Assembly (NCBI RefSeq): GCF_037038585.1
Contig: NC_092523.1
Span: 33,829,501 to 33,893,500, forward strand
Reading direction: 5' to 3'
Source of the DNA: Patagioenas fasciata
Taxonomy: Eukaryota > Chordata > Aves > Columbiformes > Columbidae
DNA: 64,000 bases
The first letter of the stretch is position 1; every line of letters starts with the position of its first letter. Positions 23,500-36,992 of the stretch are shown piece by piece. The notes under the pieces are model-generated. The model searched no databases, was not told the DNA's origin, and saw nothing but the letters and a program-made list of their open reading frames with translations. A program made the translations under genes and the position numbers.

Positions 23500-25440
23500 G
23501 TATTAAACTTCGGTAGCTTTCTCAGTAGTTTCCATTTTTCTTTAAACATATATCAGCAATGTAAGTTACAGAGTATTTTTTCTGAAGTCCCAAAAATATA
23601 TACAGAAAAAACCCCAAACTCTTAAAAGCAGTTTATTTTTAATGACCTGAACAGTTCCTTTCATGACTAGTTGTCCCTTGATTATGCACTTGCATGCTGA
23701 AATTTCTGTGCCAGTTTCTGAGTTTGTGATAAATACATTGAGGTTTATATGAAATTACATTGCAATTGCGGTTTCTTGCATCAAGTTCACACTAGAAATT
23801 TACCTTGAAGAAGTCAAGATAGGAAAAAAATGTGCCTGTATGTTATCCAGCTGCTTTTCTGGCTAGAAAAGAACAAAGCCTCTAACAAAATTCTCTAGCA
23901 TAAATTGCCCTGATGTAAGCTAAAGGAATAAGATAAAATGTCTATCGTGCATGAGGCAGAAGATAAAGTTCAGAAGAGTTTTCCTAGCCCGTTAGTGAAT
24001 TTTTAATGTAGCCTGAAATCATTTGAGCTCCACCTCCATTTTTTTTTTTCCTACTGTCTCATAAAATTCCATAGCCTGGAAAGGTCCAACAGTATCAGAT
24101 TGTCTCAGGTATGAGAGATAAGCCTAGACCTTCCACCATCTGGGGGAACAGGGTACTAGATTTGTATTTGAACTGTTATTTATGCACAGAATAGAACAAA
24201 TCACAGCCTGGCAGCTGTATAATGGAAATGGATGGATTGCAGGACAGAGCCAAGAGCCAGGCACAGACATTCCTCAGTGTTAACTTGCCCATATGCAGGT
24301 AAGAATCTCATGATAAATGTAAAACATCTAAAATCAATGGATTTTAAACCATATTCTGGCTTCATAATGAAGAGCTGCTTCTAATTTCTTATTTAATAGC
24401 TGTAAAAGAATCTTAAGAAACTGTGAGTAAAGCATGTCATGCACTCTATAGTAGTGACAATCACTGTTTAATGCCCAACTTGAGCTATGACAGCTAAGCT
24501 TAGCGGCGGTTGTGCTCAACATTTCTTAATATTTGTTTCTCAGTAGGAACTGACCTCAGAAGTCGGCACAGACTTGCATCATTTCACAGTTGATAAGGAC
24601 TCCCAGTAAAGATGAAAGCCTGCCCTACAAACACATTTTGTTAAGTTCCTCATTTACAGCAAAAAAGTCTGAAAGCAGGTTTTTAAAATTGAGAATTGTG
24701 AAGGACAGAAATATCAACAATTCAGTACACTTCTGTTCATAGTACTATGAACTGAAGGCTAATGTAGAATATCATGCTGAGAAGGAACAATGTCTCATTA
24801 CTCTGCAAAGAAACTCCCAGTCAGCTTAAGAAAACTTTATGTTGAAGGTATCAGAATATCCTTTGGGTCTTTTTTTCCTTCCTCTTCACAAGTACTGTGC
24901 TGCAAGGTAACATGCAACACCCAGGTCATACTCCACAGCAGAAGACAAGAGGGCGCCATAGCTGTCACTTATGGAAATAAATGGGAGTTGCAACTCGACA
25001 ACAGCTTTGAAGTTGGTGAGTAAAACAAGACAATGTTAAAAAAATGCTGACTTTGTAGATGTACCAGGAGCTGTTGTCACTTAATTCAAGTCCAATAAGT
25101 GCAAGTAAGCCTGTTTTCCCAGAGCTACAACAATACACAAGACCAAGCTGGTGACATTTTTAACTCAGTTAAAACACTGATACAGAGCACCGCTGTTTGA
25201 CTTAAAAGTAGTCTGACACATTCCAAAGCATTGGCTAGATGATTTATTTTATGAGCCAAACATTTTAAAACAGGTAATTTCAGTGAAGTCATACATTTAA
25301 GTCCTCACAGTTACTGTTAATATGTTTTACCTAATTCCTTATACAGATTTTTAAGTGGCTACAGATAAATACAAACTTCATCTCTCAGCTTTTGAGTAGC
25401 TGGCATATCCATATTAAGAGGTCTTAAACCAATACCCTGA
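23500..25440. other. Intergenic, no gene seen
   Basis: AT-rich sequence directly downstream of FAT1. I recognise no gene, RNA or repeat family here. Confidence 0.75.
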
Positions 25441-25800
25441 ATCACAGAACAGTTGAGTTTGGAAGGCATCTCTTTACTGTCTCCAAGGATGGAGACTGAA
25501 ACCTCTCTGGGCAACCTATTCCAGTGTTCATCCTCCCTCACAGTAAGAGTTTTGCATTCAGATCTAGTTTCCGATGTTTCAGTTTGTGCCCATTGCTTCT
25601 TGTCCTGCCCTGGGGCACCACTGAGAAGAGCCTGGCTGTCTTCTTTACATCTTCACATTGGGTATTTATAAACATTAATAAATTCCTCACTGAGCATTCT
25701 CTTTTCCAGGCTGAACAGTCCCATCTCTCTCAGCCTCTCCTCATATGAAAGAGGCCCCAGTCCCTCAATCATCGTGCTGGCCCTTTGCTAGACTCACTCC
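25441..25800 (-). mobile_element. CR1 LINE 3' fragment (reverse orientation)
   Basis: The + strand shows the reverse complement of the CR1 3' region: GAGTTTGGAAGGCATCTCTT, a diverged GGCAACCTATTCCAGTG block, TTGTCCTGCCCTGGGGC, then CAGGCTGAACAGTCCCA and CTCAGCCTCTCCTCATA. This is the dominant avian non-LTR retrotransposon. The copy is 5' truncated and diverged; it encodes nothing usable. Confidence 0.9.
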
Positions 25801-28800
25801 AGGTAGCTCCCTATCTTCCATGTACAGAAGAATGTGCAAGTTATTTTTTTCTATTTTAAAATACCTGTGAGCTAGTATAATTTAAAATTTTATTTGAGTC
25901 AAACTCATTGGTGTTCTAAGTTTGCCTTGGAGCACAAACAATGGCACAAACTGCCATTCTACCTGATTAATAGTGTCCAAGATAGAAACAACAGACAATC
26001 CTGTAAAGTTTCTTTCAGTCAATACTGAACACATACCTAGTCTGAGAACTCCAGGATAGAGGCATACACTTACAAGAAGGAACACACTCGAGGAGTACCA
26101 GGTTTTGGACCCTTCTCTAATGCTATTTACTTAGGTTGTATTTTGGTGTAATGTACACCTTAGATTTATTTGTCCTCCATTCTCTGCTCTGCCCTTTGCC
26201 TCAGTCCAGCAAGTACTGGCCCAAAAAAACAGTCTAAGGGGAGTTCCTGCACTGCCCAAGGAATACAAATCCAAATCCACTCAAGCAAAGACGGTATTAA
26301 ATCAGTCTCTAACTGCAAAAGATAAACCCTACCCTTTTATTGGGGAAGTGGGTATTGTGTAAAGAAGAGCCACACCACCTCTACCTGGAGTCTTTAAAGC
26401 TCTTGAACACACAGTTGCAGAGATTAGTCCATGCTCTGTCAGGGGTCAGGATTGACACCTCTCTGCAGACAGAGACCAGTGCCTTACAGATGCAGTTCAC
26501 CAAAGTGCCCAGGATGACTCTGGACTTTGTCCAGACCCCAGCTCTCTCTCTGCACACAAGACAGCAGCCTAGTGCCACACCAAGGAACTGGAGACAAGGA
26601 GGCTCTGCACCTCACAGCAAAGCTCTGTGCACACTCCACGCACCAAAGTCAGACATGAAGCGGGCACCTCAGTTTCTTTCCATAGCTCTTATCAGCTTTT
26701 ATTATAGCATTAAATGGCTTTCAAGTCCACACAAGCCTTCATAAAAAAAATATTAAAAAGATGAAGTCCCCATTAAACCAAGCATACTGACGTAGACATA
26801 ATTTGTGGTAGCATTACTCATTCTTCCACAGCTGGGGTGAGGGGAAAGAGTAAGAAGGAAAAAAAAAAAAAAAATCAGAGAAGTACAACGCAATATCCAG
26901 CACAGCTGCAAAACAGGAAAATGAGCTCGTTGCTTTGATCTTACAGATGAAATTTTAAGAGAAAGCTTATTAGAATGATTTTTCCCTCATGTAAAGTAAA
27001 TAAATTTCTGAACTTGCTGATAATCAAGAGCTTATTGATTAATAATGGCCAACATCTGTTGCTAAATCTGATCCATGGAAGCATTGCAATCAGAAAATAA
27101 ATCTAATAAACTTCACACACAAAAAAGTTTGGCGTTTGCAGCAGTCACACAGGAGTCAAGGCTATCGAAAAGAACATGTAATTATAACTATGATAAAAAG
27201 AGCAAACAGTTTCATTTAAAGAGTTATCAAAGCTGAGCCATATGCCTTTCTAAACCTTGTGCTGCAGGTGATAATTTCTCAGTTTCTTATTTTTTTTATA
27301 TGTTTGGAGTAGAAATCTTCAGCTTGAGGAGAAGCACAGAGAAGCCCAATTAATGATAGTATGACTCATTTCCACAATCCCCAGAGTACTAATTGGAAAA
27401 CACGCTCAGCAGGATGAATTGCTTTCAGAGCCTGCATTTAGCTTTGAAGAAATACATAGGGAAAGATAGTGCTGCTGCATCAAAAAGTTTCCATTTTCTA
27501 ATTTCACATATTTTCTGGAGGACTTGAAGCACTTACAGTAATTTATAGCAGAAGAGTTCAAATGCCTCCTGTTTAAACAATTAATACCTTGTGATGGCCA
27601 TATAGAACCTCTGCTTTGAGTTTCACTGGGGGTGGGAAAACACCTCAACTCACAGAAAAGGCTAAAAATATAATTAAACTACTAATCTGAGTTTGATTGT
27701 ATGTATTGAGCTTTTTTGTTTTAAAGCCAAACACTGTTTTGTCCCACCAAAATTCCACAGAACTCTCCTCCAAAAAACTCAGTGTAGCTGTTCAGAAACA
27801 CCTAGAAAGCAGGATAACAAAGCTTACTTCACCTGAGTTAAAGACTTAAAGCATTTAAACCCACATCTTTCACATACCACCTACCTTGAGAGCTCCTGTT
27901 GAGGAAGCCAGAAAGCCATCTAACTTGGGCAACAGGAAAAGATGATAAAGACAAAAAATGCACCTTGTGTCCCAAGAAAATGAGTAACAAAACAATCATG
28001 ATCAAAACAACAACAAAAAAACCCAACCACCACATACACAACCCACAACAACAACTTATCAGCCACGCATGCACAGAAGCAAAGCATGGGGAATTTTGAA
28101 AATCAGAGGAAGACAGCTACTACAAGTAGAGAGCAGCTGAGGCAGAGAGAAGTTTTGCTTTAAGTCCAAGAAAGTATATTCTAACAACAGTTTCCAAGTC
28201 TTTTAGTAGGCCATGTCTTAAGCATTTTAGACACTTAAATTTGTAGCCCAGAGGCTTCTGCTGATTTAGCATGGGCTAATCCTTGTTCAGTGTGCAAGGT
28301 TTTCTGAGAGCTAGATGTGGAGCTGTGTTCCTCAAGTTGAAGTCCCATCTTACTTTGGTGGTAGCAAACCTTTCTGGGCTGCCCTTAATAGCCTCCCTAA
28401 GAAACAACATAATGCCCTCTTGACAGAGTTACCAGAGTCATACGCATTGCACTACATTGCTGCCATGGCTTTTCTATTGGCCACCCTAAAAATCCCACAA
28501 TCAGTATTTTAACATTATGAGGAAGTGAGGCAGACTCCAGTTTAAGCCTTCTTGGTCTCGTGGGGACAGCAGTTCATTTCCCATTCACTTCCTCAGCTCT
28601 AGTTGAGGTTAATAAATGCTGTTGCCAAACTCCTGCTAAACAGTCCACAGCCACTTTGCAGATTAGCAAACACGTCCCTCCCCTCTTAACCCCAAAGCAC
28701 AAGCATGTGGAAGGCAGGGCTGAATTTATATTCCCAGAAGGCAATGGTATTCACACTTACTGCTAAAACAAGCGGAGAACAGGTCTCACATTAAGGGGCT

Positions 28801-31800
28801 GACATTCAGCTCAGACTGTACCTGGATTCAGATATTACAGAGTCACCCTTCGAACAAGGAAAACATACAGTTATGTTGGACTTGAAATGCCAGAAATTAT
28901 TTCCCTATATGTGGAGTGAAGCATGTTATTTTAGACAGCCCTTATCTTTAGGTGATTTTCTCCCTTTGGCTATAACTAGTCCATTTCCTTGGGAAAAAGC
29001 AGAAATATCTTCCCCTGTATTCATATTCAGTTTAGCCACTCTGCAAGAAACTTGTTTAAATCAACCCATTTTGGGACCCTATACAGAAAAGAATGGTCTT
29101 CAGTGAAAAAACCCACAAGTGTCCAGCTTGGCTGCTCTCTCACAACAGGCTTAGTCAGTCTTAAGGAAAGCTCGGAACAAACAAGTTTTACAAACTCTAG
29201 AGAGAGAGAGAGATCAAAAAGGATGCTGTAAGTATTGAGAGTAAATTGAACAGTTTGGTTTGTGTCCAGGGACTAGTGTACAAGGTTAAAAACACCTCAT
29301 TTCTATATTGGGCTTAAGCAGGTTTTGCCATTAGGAGTAGCTAAACATGTCAACATCCATTAATAGCCAAAAACCTACAGATTCTCAAATATTATGAGAA
29401 AATTTTAATCCCATGTCATTAAAAAAGAGACTAACATGATGTTTACCTCTATCAGTCCAGATCAATGCTTCCCATTAAATCAGAAAGAAAAAGCCTTTTG
29501 CTTTACCAAATCGAATCAAGTCTATTTATGTATAAACAGAAGCAAAAGGAGATTCACAGTCATGAAGGCAAGCAGGGTTTCTGGCACTGAGGCAGCATGA
29601 AGAACAGAGATAGTCTTGACAAAATCTGACCCTAATCACTTCAAAAAGGAATTTTCTGGTGAACAGAGCATTTCAGAGTAATTCACAATATCTTCATTGT
29701 TCCATGTTTCAAATATATCATTCATTTACCACAATATTAGCTCTACAGTACCTTACCTCAAGATAGGCAGGGTGCCTATCCTCTCTCTGATTCCCATGTG
29801 TGTTAGTATTTCATAAACACACTCACAATGTGCAACACCTCCAGCCTTGTCCCTCTCAGTGACTCCATCACAGCATAAAACATCCCATGAGCCCCTACAG
29901 GTAAAAAGCATCTCTTGAATTTGTTCTTTGCAGTACACGGTACCCAATGAGTAATATTAATAATACCACTTAAGACAGTCTTTAACAAAGGTTAGTTTAA
30001 TTTTAAGCCTTTGTAGGAGCATCGAAAGCTAAAACTTCTTACTGCCACGATCAAAAACAGAAGGCAATTTTTAGCAAGTACTACAGATTTTACAAAATGT
30101 CATATTGGCAAGCTTGTACCATTTATATCAACAAGACCTGAAAGACAAAAAGACATTAGCATGGTACAGCAGTAAAGCAAGGAAGGCTATGAACAACTAG
30201 ATGAAATCCTCCAGTAGGTTGAAGTTGTACGAAAGTGAGGAAAATAAGGAACAAAATCTGGGAAGTACAGTGCAGAATGAGATTTTCCAGAAATGTTTGA
30301 GGAACAGTGTGCAGATGTCAAAAATGAAAATTTATTTTTAAACACACAAAAAGCAGAAAGTTCTGCCAGAGGATCTATAAATGTAAAACTAGTGATAGAT
30401 CAAGGTGCAGCAGGAACCTCTGAGAATTGAAATTAAACAGATATTTTCCCTACAACATCTATGTCCACTGCAGGAAAGGTCAAGAGGTTTTGCTGCCTTT
30501 CAATGTCTTAACATGAAGGATCACATAATAAAGGGATATTAATGAAAGAGAATAAGCTGTATCAAAAAGAACGCGGCACTGATTCAACACTTCCAAAGCA
30601 CTTAAGGATCAAAGGCTCATATTATCTGGGGCACAGCCAAATAAAACTGCCTCAGTACCACAAAACTGGCCACTGACAAAGATACCGAGCAAGATAAACC
30701 AAGTAACAGGTCCCCATGGATGCAGCAATTAAAGAATGCAAATATTAATAGAAGAAACAGCAGTAAACTGGTAAATTGAGATTGTCAAACTGGACAATTG
30801 GGTCTGCTGTTTCTAAAATGAGAACTGAATCAAATCACATAGTGACAATCTGGGCATTTGCAGATTCTCTGCACAATCCTTCCATGTTTTCTATGTTCCT
30901 GCCTATAAAAGACTAAATAGAACCTGCCAACATGACCATTATAAAAAATGCTAATCTAAACAGCTCAGTCTTATCTAACATAAAAGCAGATCTCACCTGG
31001 GCACTGTGGCAGTAGCAGTGTAATCAACATCAGGGGACAAAAACTGCACATGTCTGCTTTCATTCAGATGATTGTGATACAGAGACAGAAAATCAGGTTC
31101 AGGTAAAAATATTAGGTTAAGATTACTACCCAAACATAACCAGAGGAGTATTTCCTGAAATACAGATTTATGCAGCAGCCAGCTCTGACTTTGAATGTGA
31201 AAAACAGACTCCTTTATGTGAAACAGTTTTTTTACCAAGGTTTCCCACAAAAAGGACAACTGATTTAGCAGTTTGTAGCACTGAGTAAATGTGTGAAAGA
31301 TAATTGTACTAGCGCTTTCTCCTGGTTTTTGTGAATTATTTCAGTTCTATTCCTCCACTGTTTTGTTACCTATAAGAAACAAGGTGCTTTCCTTTCAAGA
31401 CGAACTAAAATTTCACTTGACCCAAGGCTGTTTTGGGCTTTATTTTTTTTTTCTTCCTTTGAATTCATCTCAGCGAGATCCAGGAGCTTTCATGCAGCTG
31501 TACTGAATGAAATTTTCAGTTTTGTGTCTGAACCAGGGGAAGTTATTTTTTACTGCCCTCTTTCTGAATTTGCTTTTCATCTCTGTTATTATACAGCAAT
31601 GCTGTCAGCTGTGTCCTCCACTGAAGCTCCTTCTATACTTCTCTAAGGCAACAACACTGAAGAAATGTTATTCCCTCCACTAGAAACAAAGCTTTCCAGA
31701 AGTCACAACCACAGGAACACTCTTGCATGGCTCTGTCAATACATTAATTTGCAGTTTCAAGTCTTAAAAATCATGGGCAGCAAGTATTAGTTGTAATTTA

Positions 31801-34800
31801 AAACCTCTGTTACTGTTTCAGGTACTAGTTCTAATAATCTCTTCTTCTATTCCTCTTTTTAGCTAGCTTTAAATATAAATCATTACAAAGCAAATAAAAC
31901 AAGTAAAGATGTCAAAATCTACAGACTGAAGTGAGTAATGCAGCATCTCAAAGCATGTGGACTTCAAGAATGCATAAAATAAAACCAAATAATGGTTGTT
32001 TTCCCTTTCAGGGAACATCATAGGTTAAAAGAAGAGATTCTGTCCTCCTAATATTCCTACTAAGAACTTGGATTACTGAACAGTAGAAATTAATCCAGAC
32101 TCAGTGTCCTTTCATTAGGATTTACAAAGCCAAACATACATTCTGCTCAATGAATAATAAATATTACATCAGATACACTTATGTCTTGACAAGATTTTAT
32201 CCACCAATATTTTTATTTCAGCTCCACATTCAAAGGAAAGGTGTGACAAATCGCAACCAGTAGCCAACAGCAACACATGGGCAATGCAACACCACAAATT
32301 CGGAAAATGTTTGGCAACCATTTAACACTGGCACTCAAGCCCAAAGACCTTCCTACGTTTTCAAAATCCAGTTCTTTCAGGATATGTTGCTGGTGCTTCC
32401 TCCTGAGCACCTCAGAAGCATCTCATACAGATCAAAACACACAGGTATACTCACGGTGCGTGTAGAAATATTTATTACTCTTTGCAAGATGGAACATTTC
32501 TCCAACATCGTCTTCCTTCAATAAATTAGGCCTCACCACTACAAAGTGCCCCCGCTTCCAAGTACATGACTGGACCAGCAAAATCAACAACAAAAAACCC
32601 AACAGGAATCTCAGAGAATTTTCAAGTGTTCGGTTCTCATTGTGGCACCTACTGTGCACGTTCCCAGAGGGGCCAATGCCCTGAAGCAGAACCAGCTGCT
32701 GGCCAGTTGCTTCCTTCCCAACCACATGCCTATATGAGACTAGATAATACTTCAGCTCACATTTCTCCCCTCTTAAAGTCCAGTTCTGTCTCTCATTTAG
32801 GTGCTTCACTTCCTTGACTCTACCTCTAGGCTCTTTTCCAAAGTACATCCCAGCTGGAGCTCAGCATGCAGGGGAGAAGCCAGTGGCCTGGCATTGCAGC
32901 CAGACTGATTCCTGAGATTCCCTCGATCATTATTTCTTTCTTTCCTTCTGCTGTTCAGTCTGATTAGTGATGTTGCCCCTAGCGCAGCTGTAGACCTTGC
33001 AGAGCCACCTCCCAGAGCTCATACTTCTTTCCATTCAGCAGCAGCTCAGGAACCTGTTTAAGCAGTCTGGTTTATACTGAAGCCCTGAATGCCAAAAGCT
33101 CTTCTTGAAATCACAAGGGGCCGCTGTTAACTGTTCAAAGCAAGACAAGAGGGTTTGCAAAGCACTGTACGCATTTTCAAGCAAAATTCATGAGATTAAA
33201 GCAATGAAATGGAGTGTCCAGAAATGCAGTAGCGGCTCCTGAGCTACAAGACATATAATTTTTATTCTAGGTGAGAGATGGGGGGGGGGGGGTTGGCACA
33301 GAATTTGGATTACTGCTGCTGTTATCAGGGAACAAGGCTCAGTGTACCACTCCTATGCTGCTTATTAAGAAGATACAGAATTACAAGTAACACTTGAGCT
33401 GACCTTTAGCTAGTGCAGATGGCATGCCAGCCTGAATTAGTGAAACTTGATGTTATGCAGCGAGATTGTCATGGGTGCCTGGTATACAAATTAGCAAGGA
33501 AACTCTTCCTCAGGGAAAACAAACACATAAAGACTTAAAAGTAATGTGCGTGAGAGCTGCAGTAATAGCCAAAACACTGGATCTGATACTGAATGACACT
33601 GGACAGATGCAAGACACCCAAGGGACCGCTGTGTTTCAGATTGTACAATGACATCAGACTGCACAGCTGATGGCTCATCATACAGCACTGCATGTATCTG
33701 GGCTGACAGACCCAGAGAAATACTACCTTCATGGTTATTTATACTACCAAAGCAGCATGAGAGTAAGGGAACTGCAATCTGAAGCTGATTTGTGAATATT
33801 CTCTGAAGCATCTAAGAAGTATTTATTCCTAGCTAGAATTAAAATATAAATGGATTTCACAGTGACTACAATTTCTCCTTCAACCTGTGATCACACTACC
33901 AGACTGGCTCTTTGTGCTTCAAGTATCAGTTCAAAGATATCTCTTCTATTTTTTCACTACCGATTCAGGAACTTGCCCAGCTATCTGCCTCTCAGAAGGG
34001 AAATCAATAGAATTGCAAGCAGCCTTTCTGTCTACATGTCTGATTGTGCTCAGCATTGCTTACATAGGAGAAACAGGTATTATTTAAAGGACACACTATT
34101 CAAGAGAGGTAGAATTGTGGAATGTTGTTCTGTTTGAACTTCAGTGCAAGTTGCTGTTCACATGCCAATAAAATACTGGTGCACCTGCAGAGAGGAGTCC
34201 CTTCACCCATTTTAGAGAATCAAGAGAACAAGGCATCAGGAAGGATGAAGCAGTGGACACTCTATTCCTCTGAGGTAACAAGGATTTAAACAGGAAAGCA
34301 AATGAATATTGTTGCCAAAAAATTACCACACACGGTCATGAAAGCTTCACAAACTGATTGGAATTGCGCATTAGAAGGAACAGTAGTCAGTCCAGATTCT
34401 GCTTCATTAAGCAGTACTGACTTATCTTCTCCAGGGCAGTAATAAGAGAGACAGAAGCAAGTCACAACAAGACCTGCACTGATATCCATTCCTTCATCAT
34501 GCTTACACACACACCCCTCCTTCTCTACCTCCTTTCCAGAAAACTGAATTAGAAAATACAGAAATTTTACCCCTTGGTCAGGCTAGGGTCAAATGCTGCC
34601 ATGTAACTGTAGGGTCATCTCCTTTCCTCAAGTCAGCCCCCAAAGCAGTTCAGTTCCTTGCAGGATTCCCACTTATAACTCCAGCAAGACAAGAAGCCCT
34701 TCTGCAGCTCACCTGTGCTGGAGGAGTTACCTCCCCAAACAAACCTTCTCCCCCACATCTATGTCTGGTAGGCTTAATCCAACCCCGCCCTCAGGTGCAG

Positions 34801-36774
34801 CCCAGAGCACTGAGGACAACCACTCTTATTAACACCTTCATACCAACATGCAGCATTTAATGCAAAGCATTATGGTAGTAGTAAGTTTCCAGCAGGGATC
34901 TGAAGAAAGTTCACGTCAACATAGATGGGGTGGGAAAAACAAAAAGGCAAACAGGATTTCGGGGTTTTGTGTGTTCTGTTCTAAAGGTTTAAAAAGGGAG
35001 ATGTGCACGAGCAGCTCAGAAGCACTGGTAAGCTGAATGTGCAGTCCTCTGTTTATAAGTCATCTAAACAGACAGAAATTGATGTCAGAATGGAACAGAT
35101 GAACTCCCTTCCAAACACATGTGCTGCAACCCGCGTAAAGCCTCTGCGTGCTTCCTTCAACCATGATCCCACAGTTGAAATTCCCACCCTGGTTAATCTC
35201 CAGGTTGAACATCTCCTTCTCACCACTGTGTATTTGCAGTCCTCACAGAACAATAAGCAACACCACCATACCCTTGAAGAATAATCCTTGCCCCCAAGGT
35301 AAATCCTCTTGTTAGGCTCACCTATCTTGTTAAAGAAATTATCTTTCTACATGCACTTCATATGAATTCAGGTCAACAATAACATCATTTTTCAATGTAC
35401 ACATGAAGTTCCCTTTCTTAAACTATTCACCTTTGTCCTTGTTCACTGATCACCATATTTACTGACTTTTAGAATCAGGTTGAAAGTTCACCATTTTCCA
35501 GTTCTGTCAGCTCGCAAATAAACTCCAGAAATCTTAACATCAAGTCTCTTGTGACTGATTCAGCTTTTAAAACATACAGTTCATTGGTTTTAACAACACA
35601 TTTTCTTTCACACCAGTTATGTTGTACCGTTCCACATGACACCAAATGCAGAACAGTTTTCCTGAAATAGCAATCTAATAGTTGTAAACAACATAATATT
35701 TGTACAGTATGTTCTCTGAAGTGGTAGCTTCATTTAGAAGACATATTACATGAAATATTTCTGGTTTGTTTTATTTTCCTCCCCATTAGTATATATTTTT
35801 GTGTAGGCTGCCATTTCTTTTATCTGTAATAACTTCTTTGTCCATTTTGGTTTTTAAACAGGCTGCATTGCTCAGTGAGAGGATCAAAGGCATCTGAGGG
35901 CTTCATTGGCTCTTTGCTGTAATTGCTAATACTCTATACCATCATGAAGTATATCTGTTGACTGTAATGTAATAGTAGCCTTAAGGGTGCACAGAGAATA
36001 CATATTTAGGGAGAACATTACCTTGAAAAGCAAATACAAATATGAAGGTGGAGGAAAGGTTCCGACAATAAGTGACAACTCAATAGACAGAAAAAAAGAA
36101 AAAACAAAACAACAAAACAAAAACAAACACACAAAAAACCAACCAACCAAACAAACAAACAAAAAAAAAAAAAACACACAAAAACCCACACAACATAAAA
36201 GTACTCTTCTCCACTCCACAGCTACTTAATTTCAAGTGCTCCTTCCTCATTCTAACTTGGAACTGGTGAGAGGTCTTTGTCACATTCTTCAACTGTGGAA
36301 GAAGATATCCTCTTCCTCCTTGAGCATAACATCACATCATCAGTTGCTTCACCACAGTCAAATCTGATTTTACCTGAACTCTTTGCAAGCTAATAGATCT
36401 CTGTCCTGTGACATGAGGCTCCAGCAATGCAGAAACTTAACTACAGCAAGATATTAGGGCATGCTAGACAAATAACCTGGATGCCTCCCACAGGCTTCAT
36501 TCCTTGCAGCACACAGGCATGTCCTTCCACGCCTCTTCCTTCCATTGTTACTGCTGCTCATCTTTTTAGACAGGTGGATCTGGGCAGCAGTTACAATAAT
36601 GACATCAAACCCACAGGATTCAGGCGTGTATTGGCTGCATTTGACAGATCTCACAGAGGAGCTCCTGACCTGGATACCCTTCCCTCCTAAGTCTCACTGC
36701 CACTCTACTACCTGGACATTAACACGTCTCATTGCGAAATCACATTGGTTTATGTCTGCTTTGCAGAGAGCTAC
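25801..36774. other. Intergenic, no gene seen
   Basis: About 11 kb of AT-rich sequence without a convincing gene. It contains A/C-only tracts at about 28005-28052 and 36090-36193, a G run at 33280-33292, a short GA repeat near 29202 and a 19-nt inverted repeat at 29762-29780. Open frames up to 138 codons occur (for example 32432-32848, minus), but without domain or codon signals. Confidence 0.7.
36090..36193 (+). repeat. A/C-only low-complexity tract
   Basis: AAACAAAC and CCAACCAACC units with long A runs; almost no G or T on this strand. The open frames on both strands here come from the composition. Confidence 0.85.
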
Positions 36775-36992
36775 AATTTGAGAAAGAACTTCTTCTCAGT
36801 GAGGGTGACAGAGCACTGGAACAGGCTGCCCAGGGAGGTTGTGGAGTCTCCTTCCCTGGAGACATTCAAAGCCCGCCTGGACACATTCCTGTGCAACCTC
36901 ACCTAGGCGTTCCTGCTCCAGCAGGGGGATTGGACTAGATGATCTTTTGAGGTCCCTTCCAATCCCAAACATACTGTGATACTGTGATACAA
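36775..36992 (+). mobile_element. CR1 LINE 3' end fragment
   Basis: This is a typical CR1 3' end in forward orientation: CACTGGAACAGGCTGCCCAG, GAGACATTCAAAGCCCGCCT, GGACTAGATGATCTTTTGAG, then CCTTCCAATCCCAAACATAC and the terminal repeated octamer ACTGTGAT-ACTGTGAT. The 3' terminus is intact, and the element is strongly 5' truncated at about 220 bp. Confidence 0.93.

Noticed and set aside
26340-26744. 134-codon open frame in a more GC-rich intergenic patch
   Set aside because: No domain, no homologue that I recognise, and the opposite strand is also open; not enough to call a gene.
32432-32848. 138-codon open frame on the minus strand with a hydrophobic Leu/Ile stretch
   Set aside because: No recognisable domain and no start or splice context. 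Its length is not unusual for 64 kb with this many frames, so I treat it as chance.
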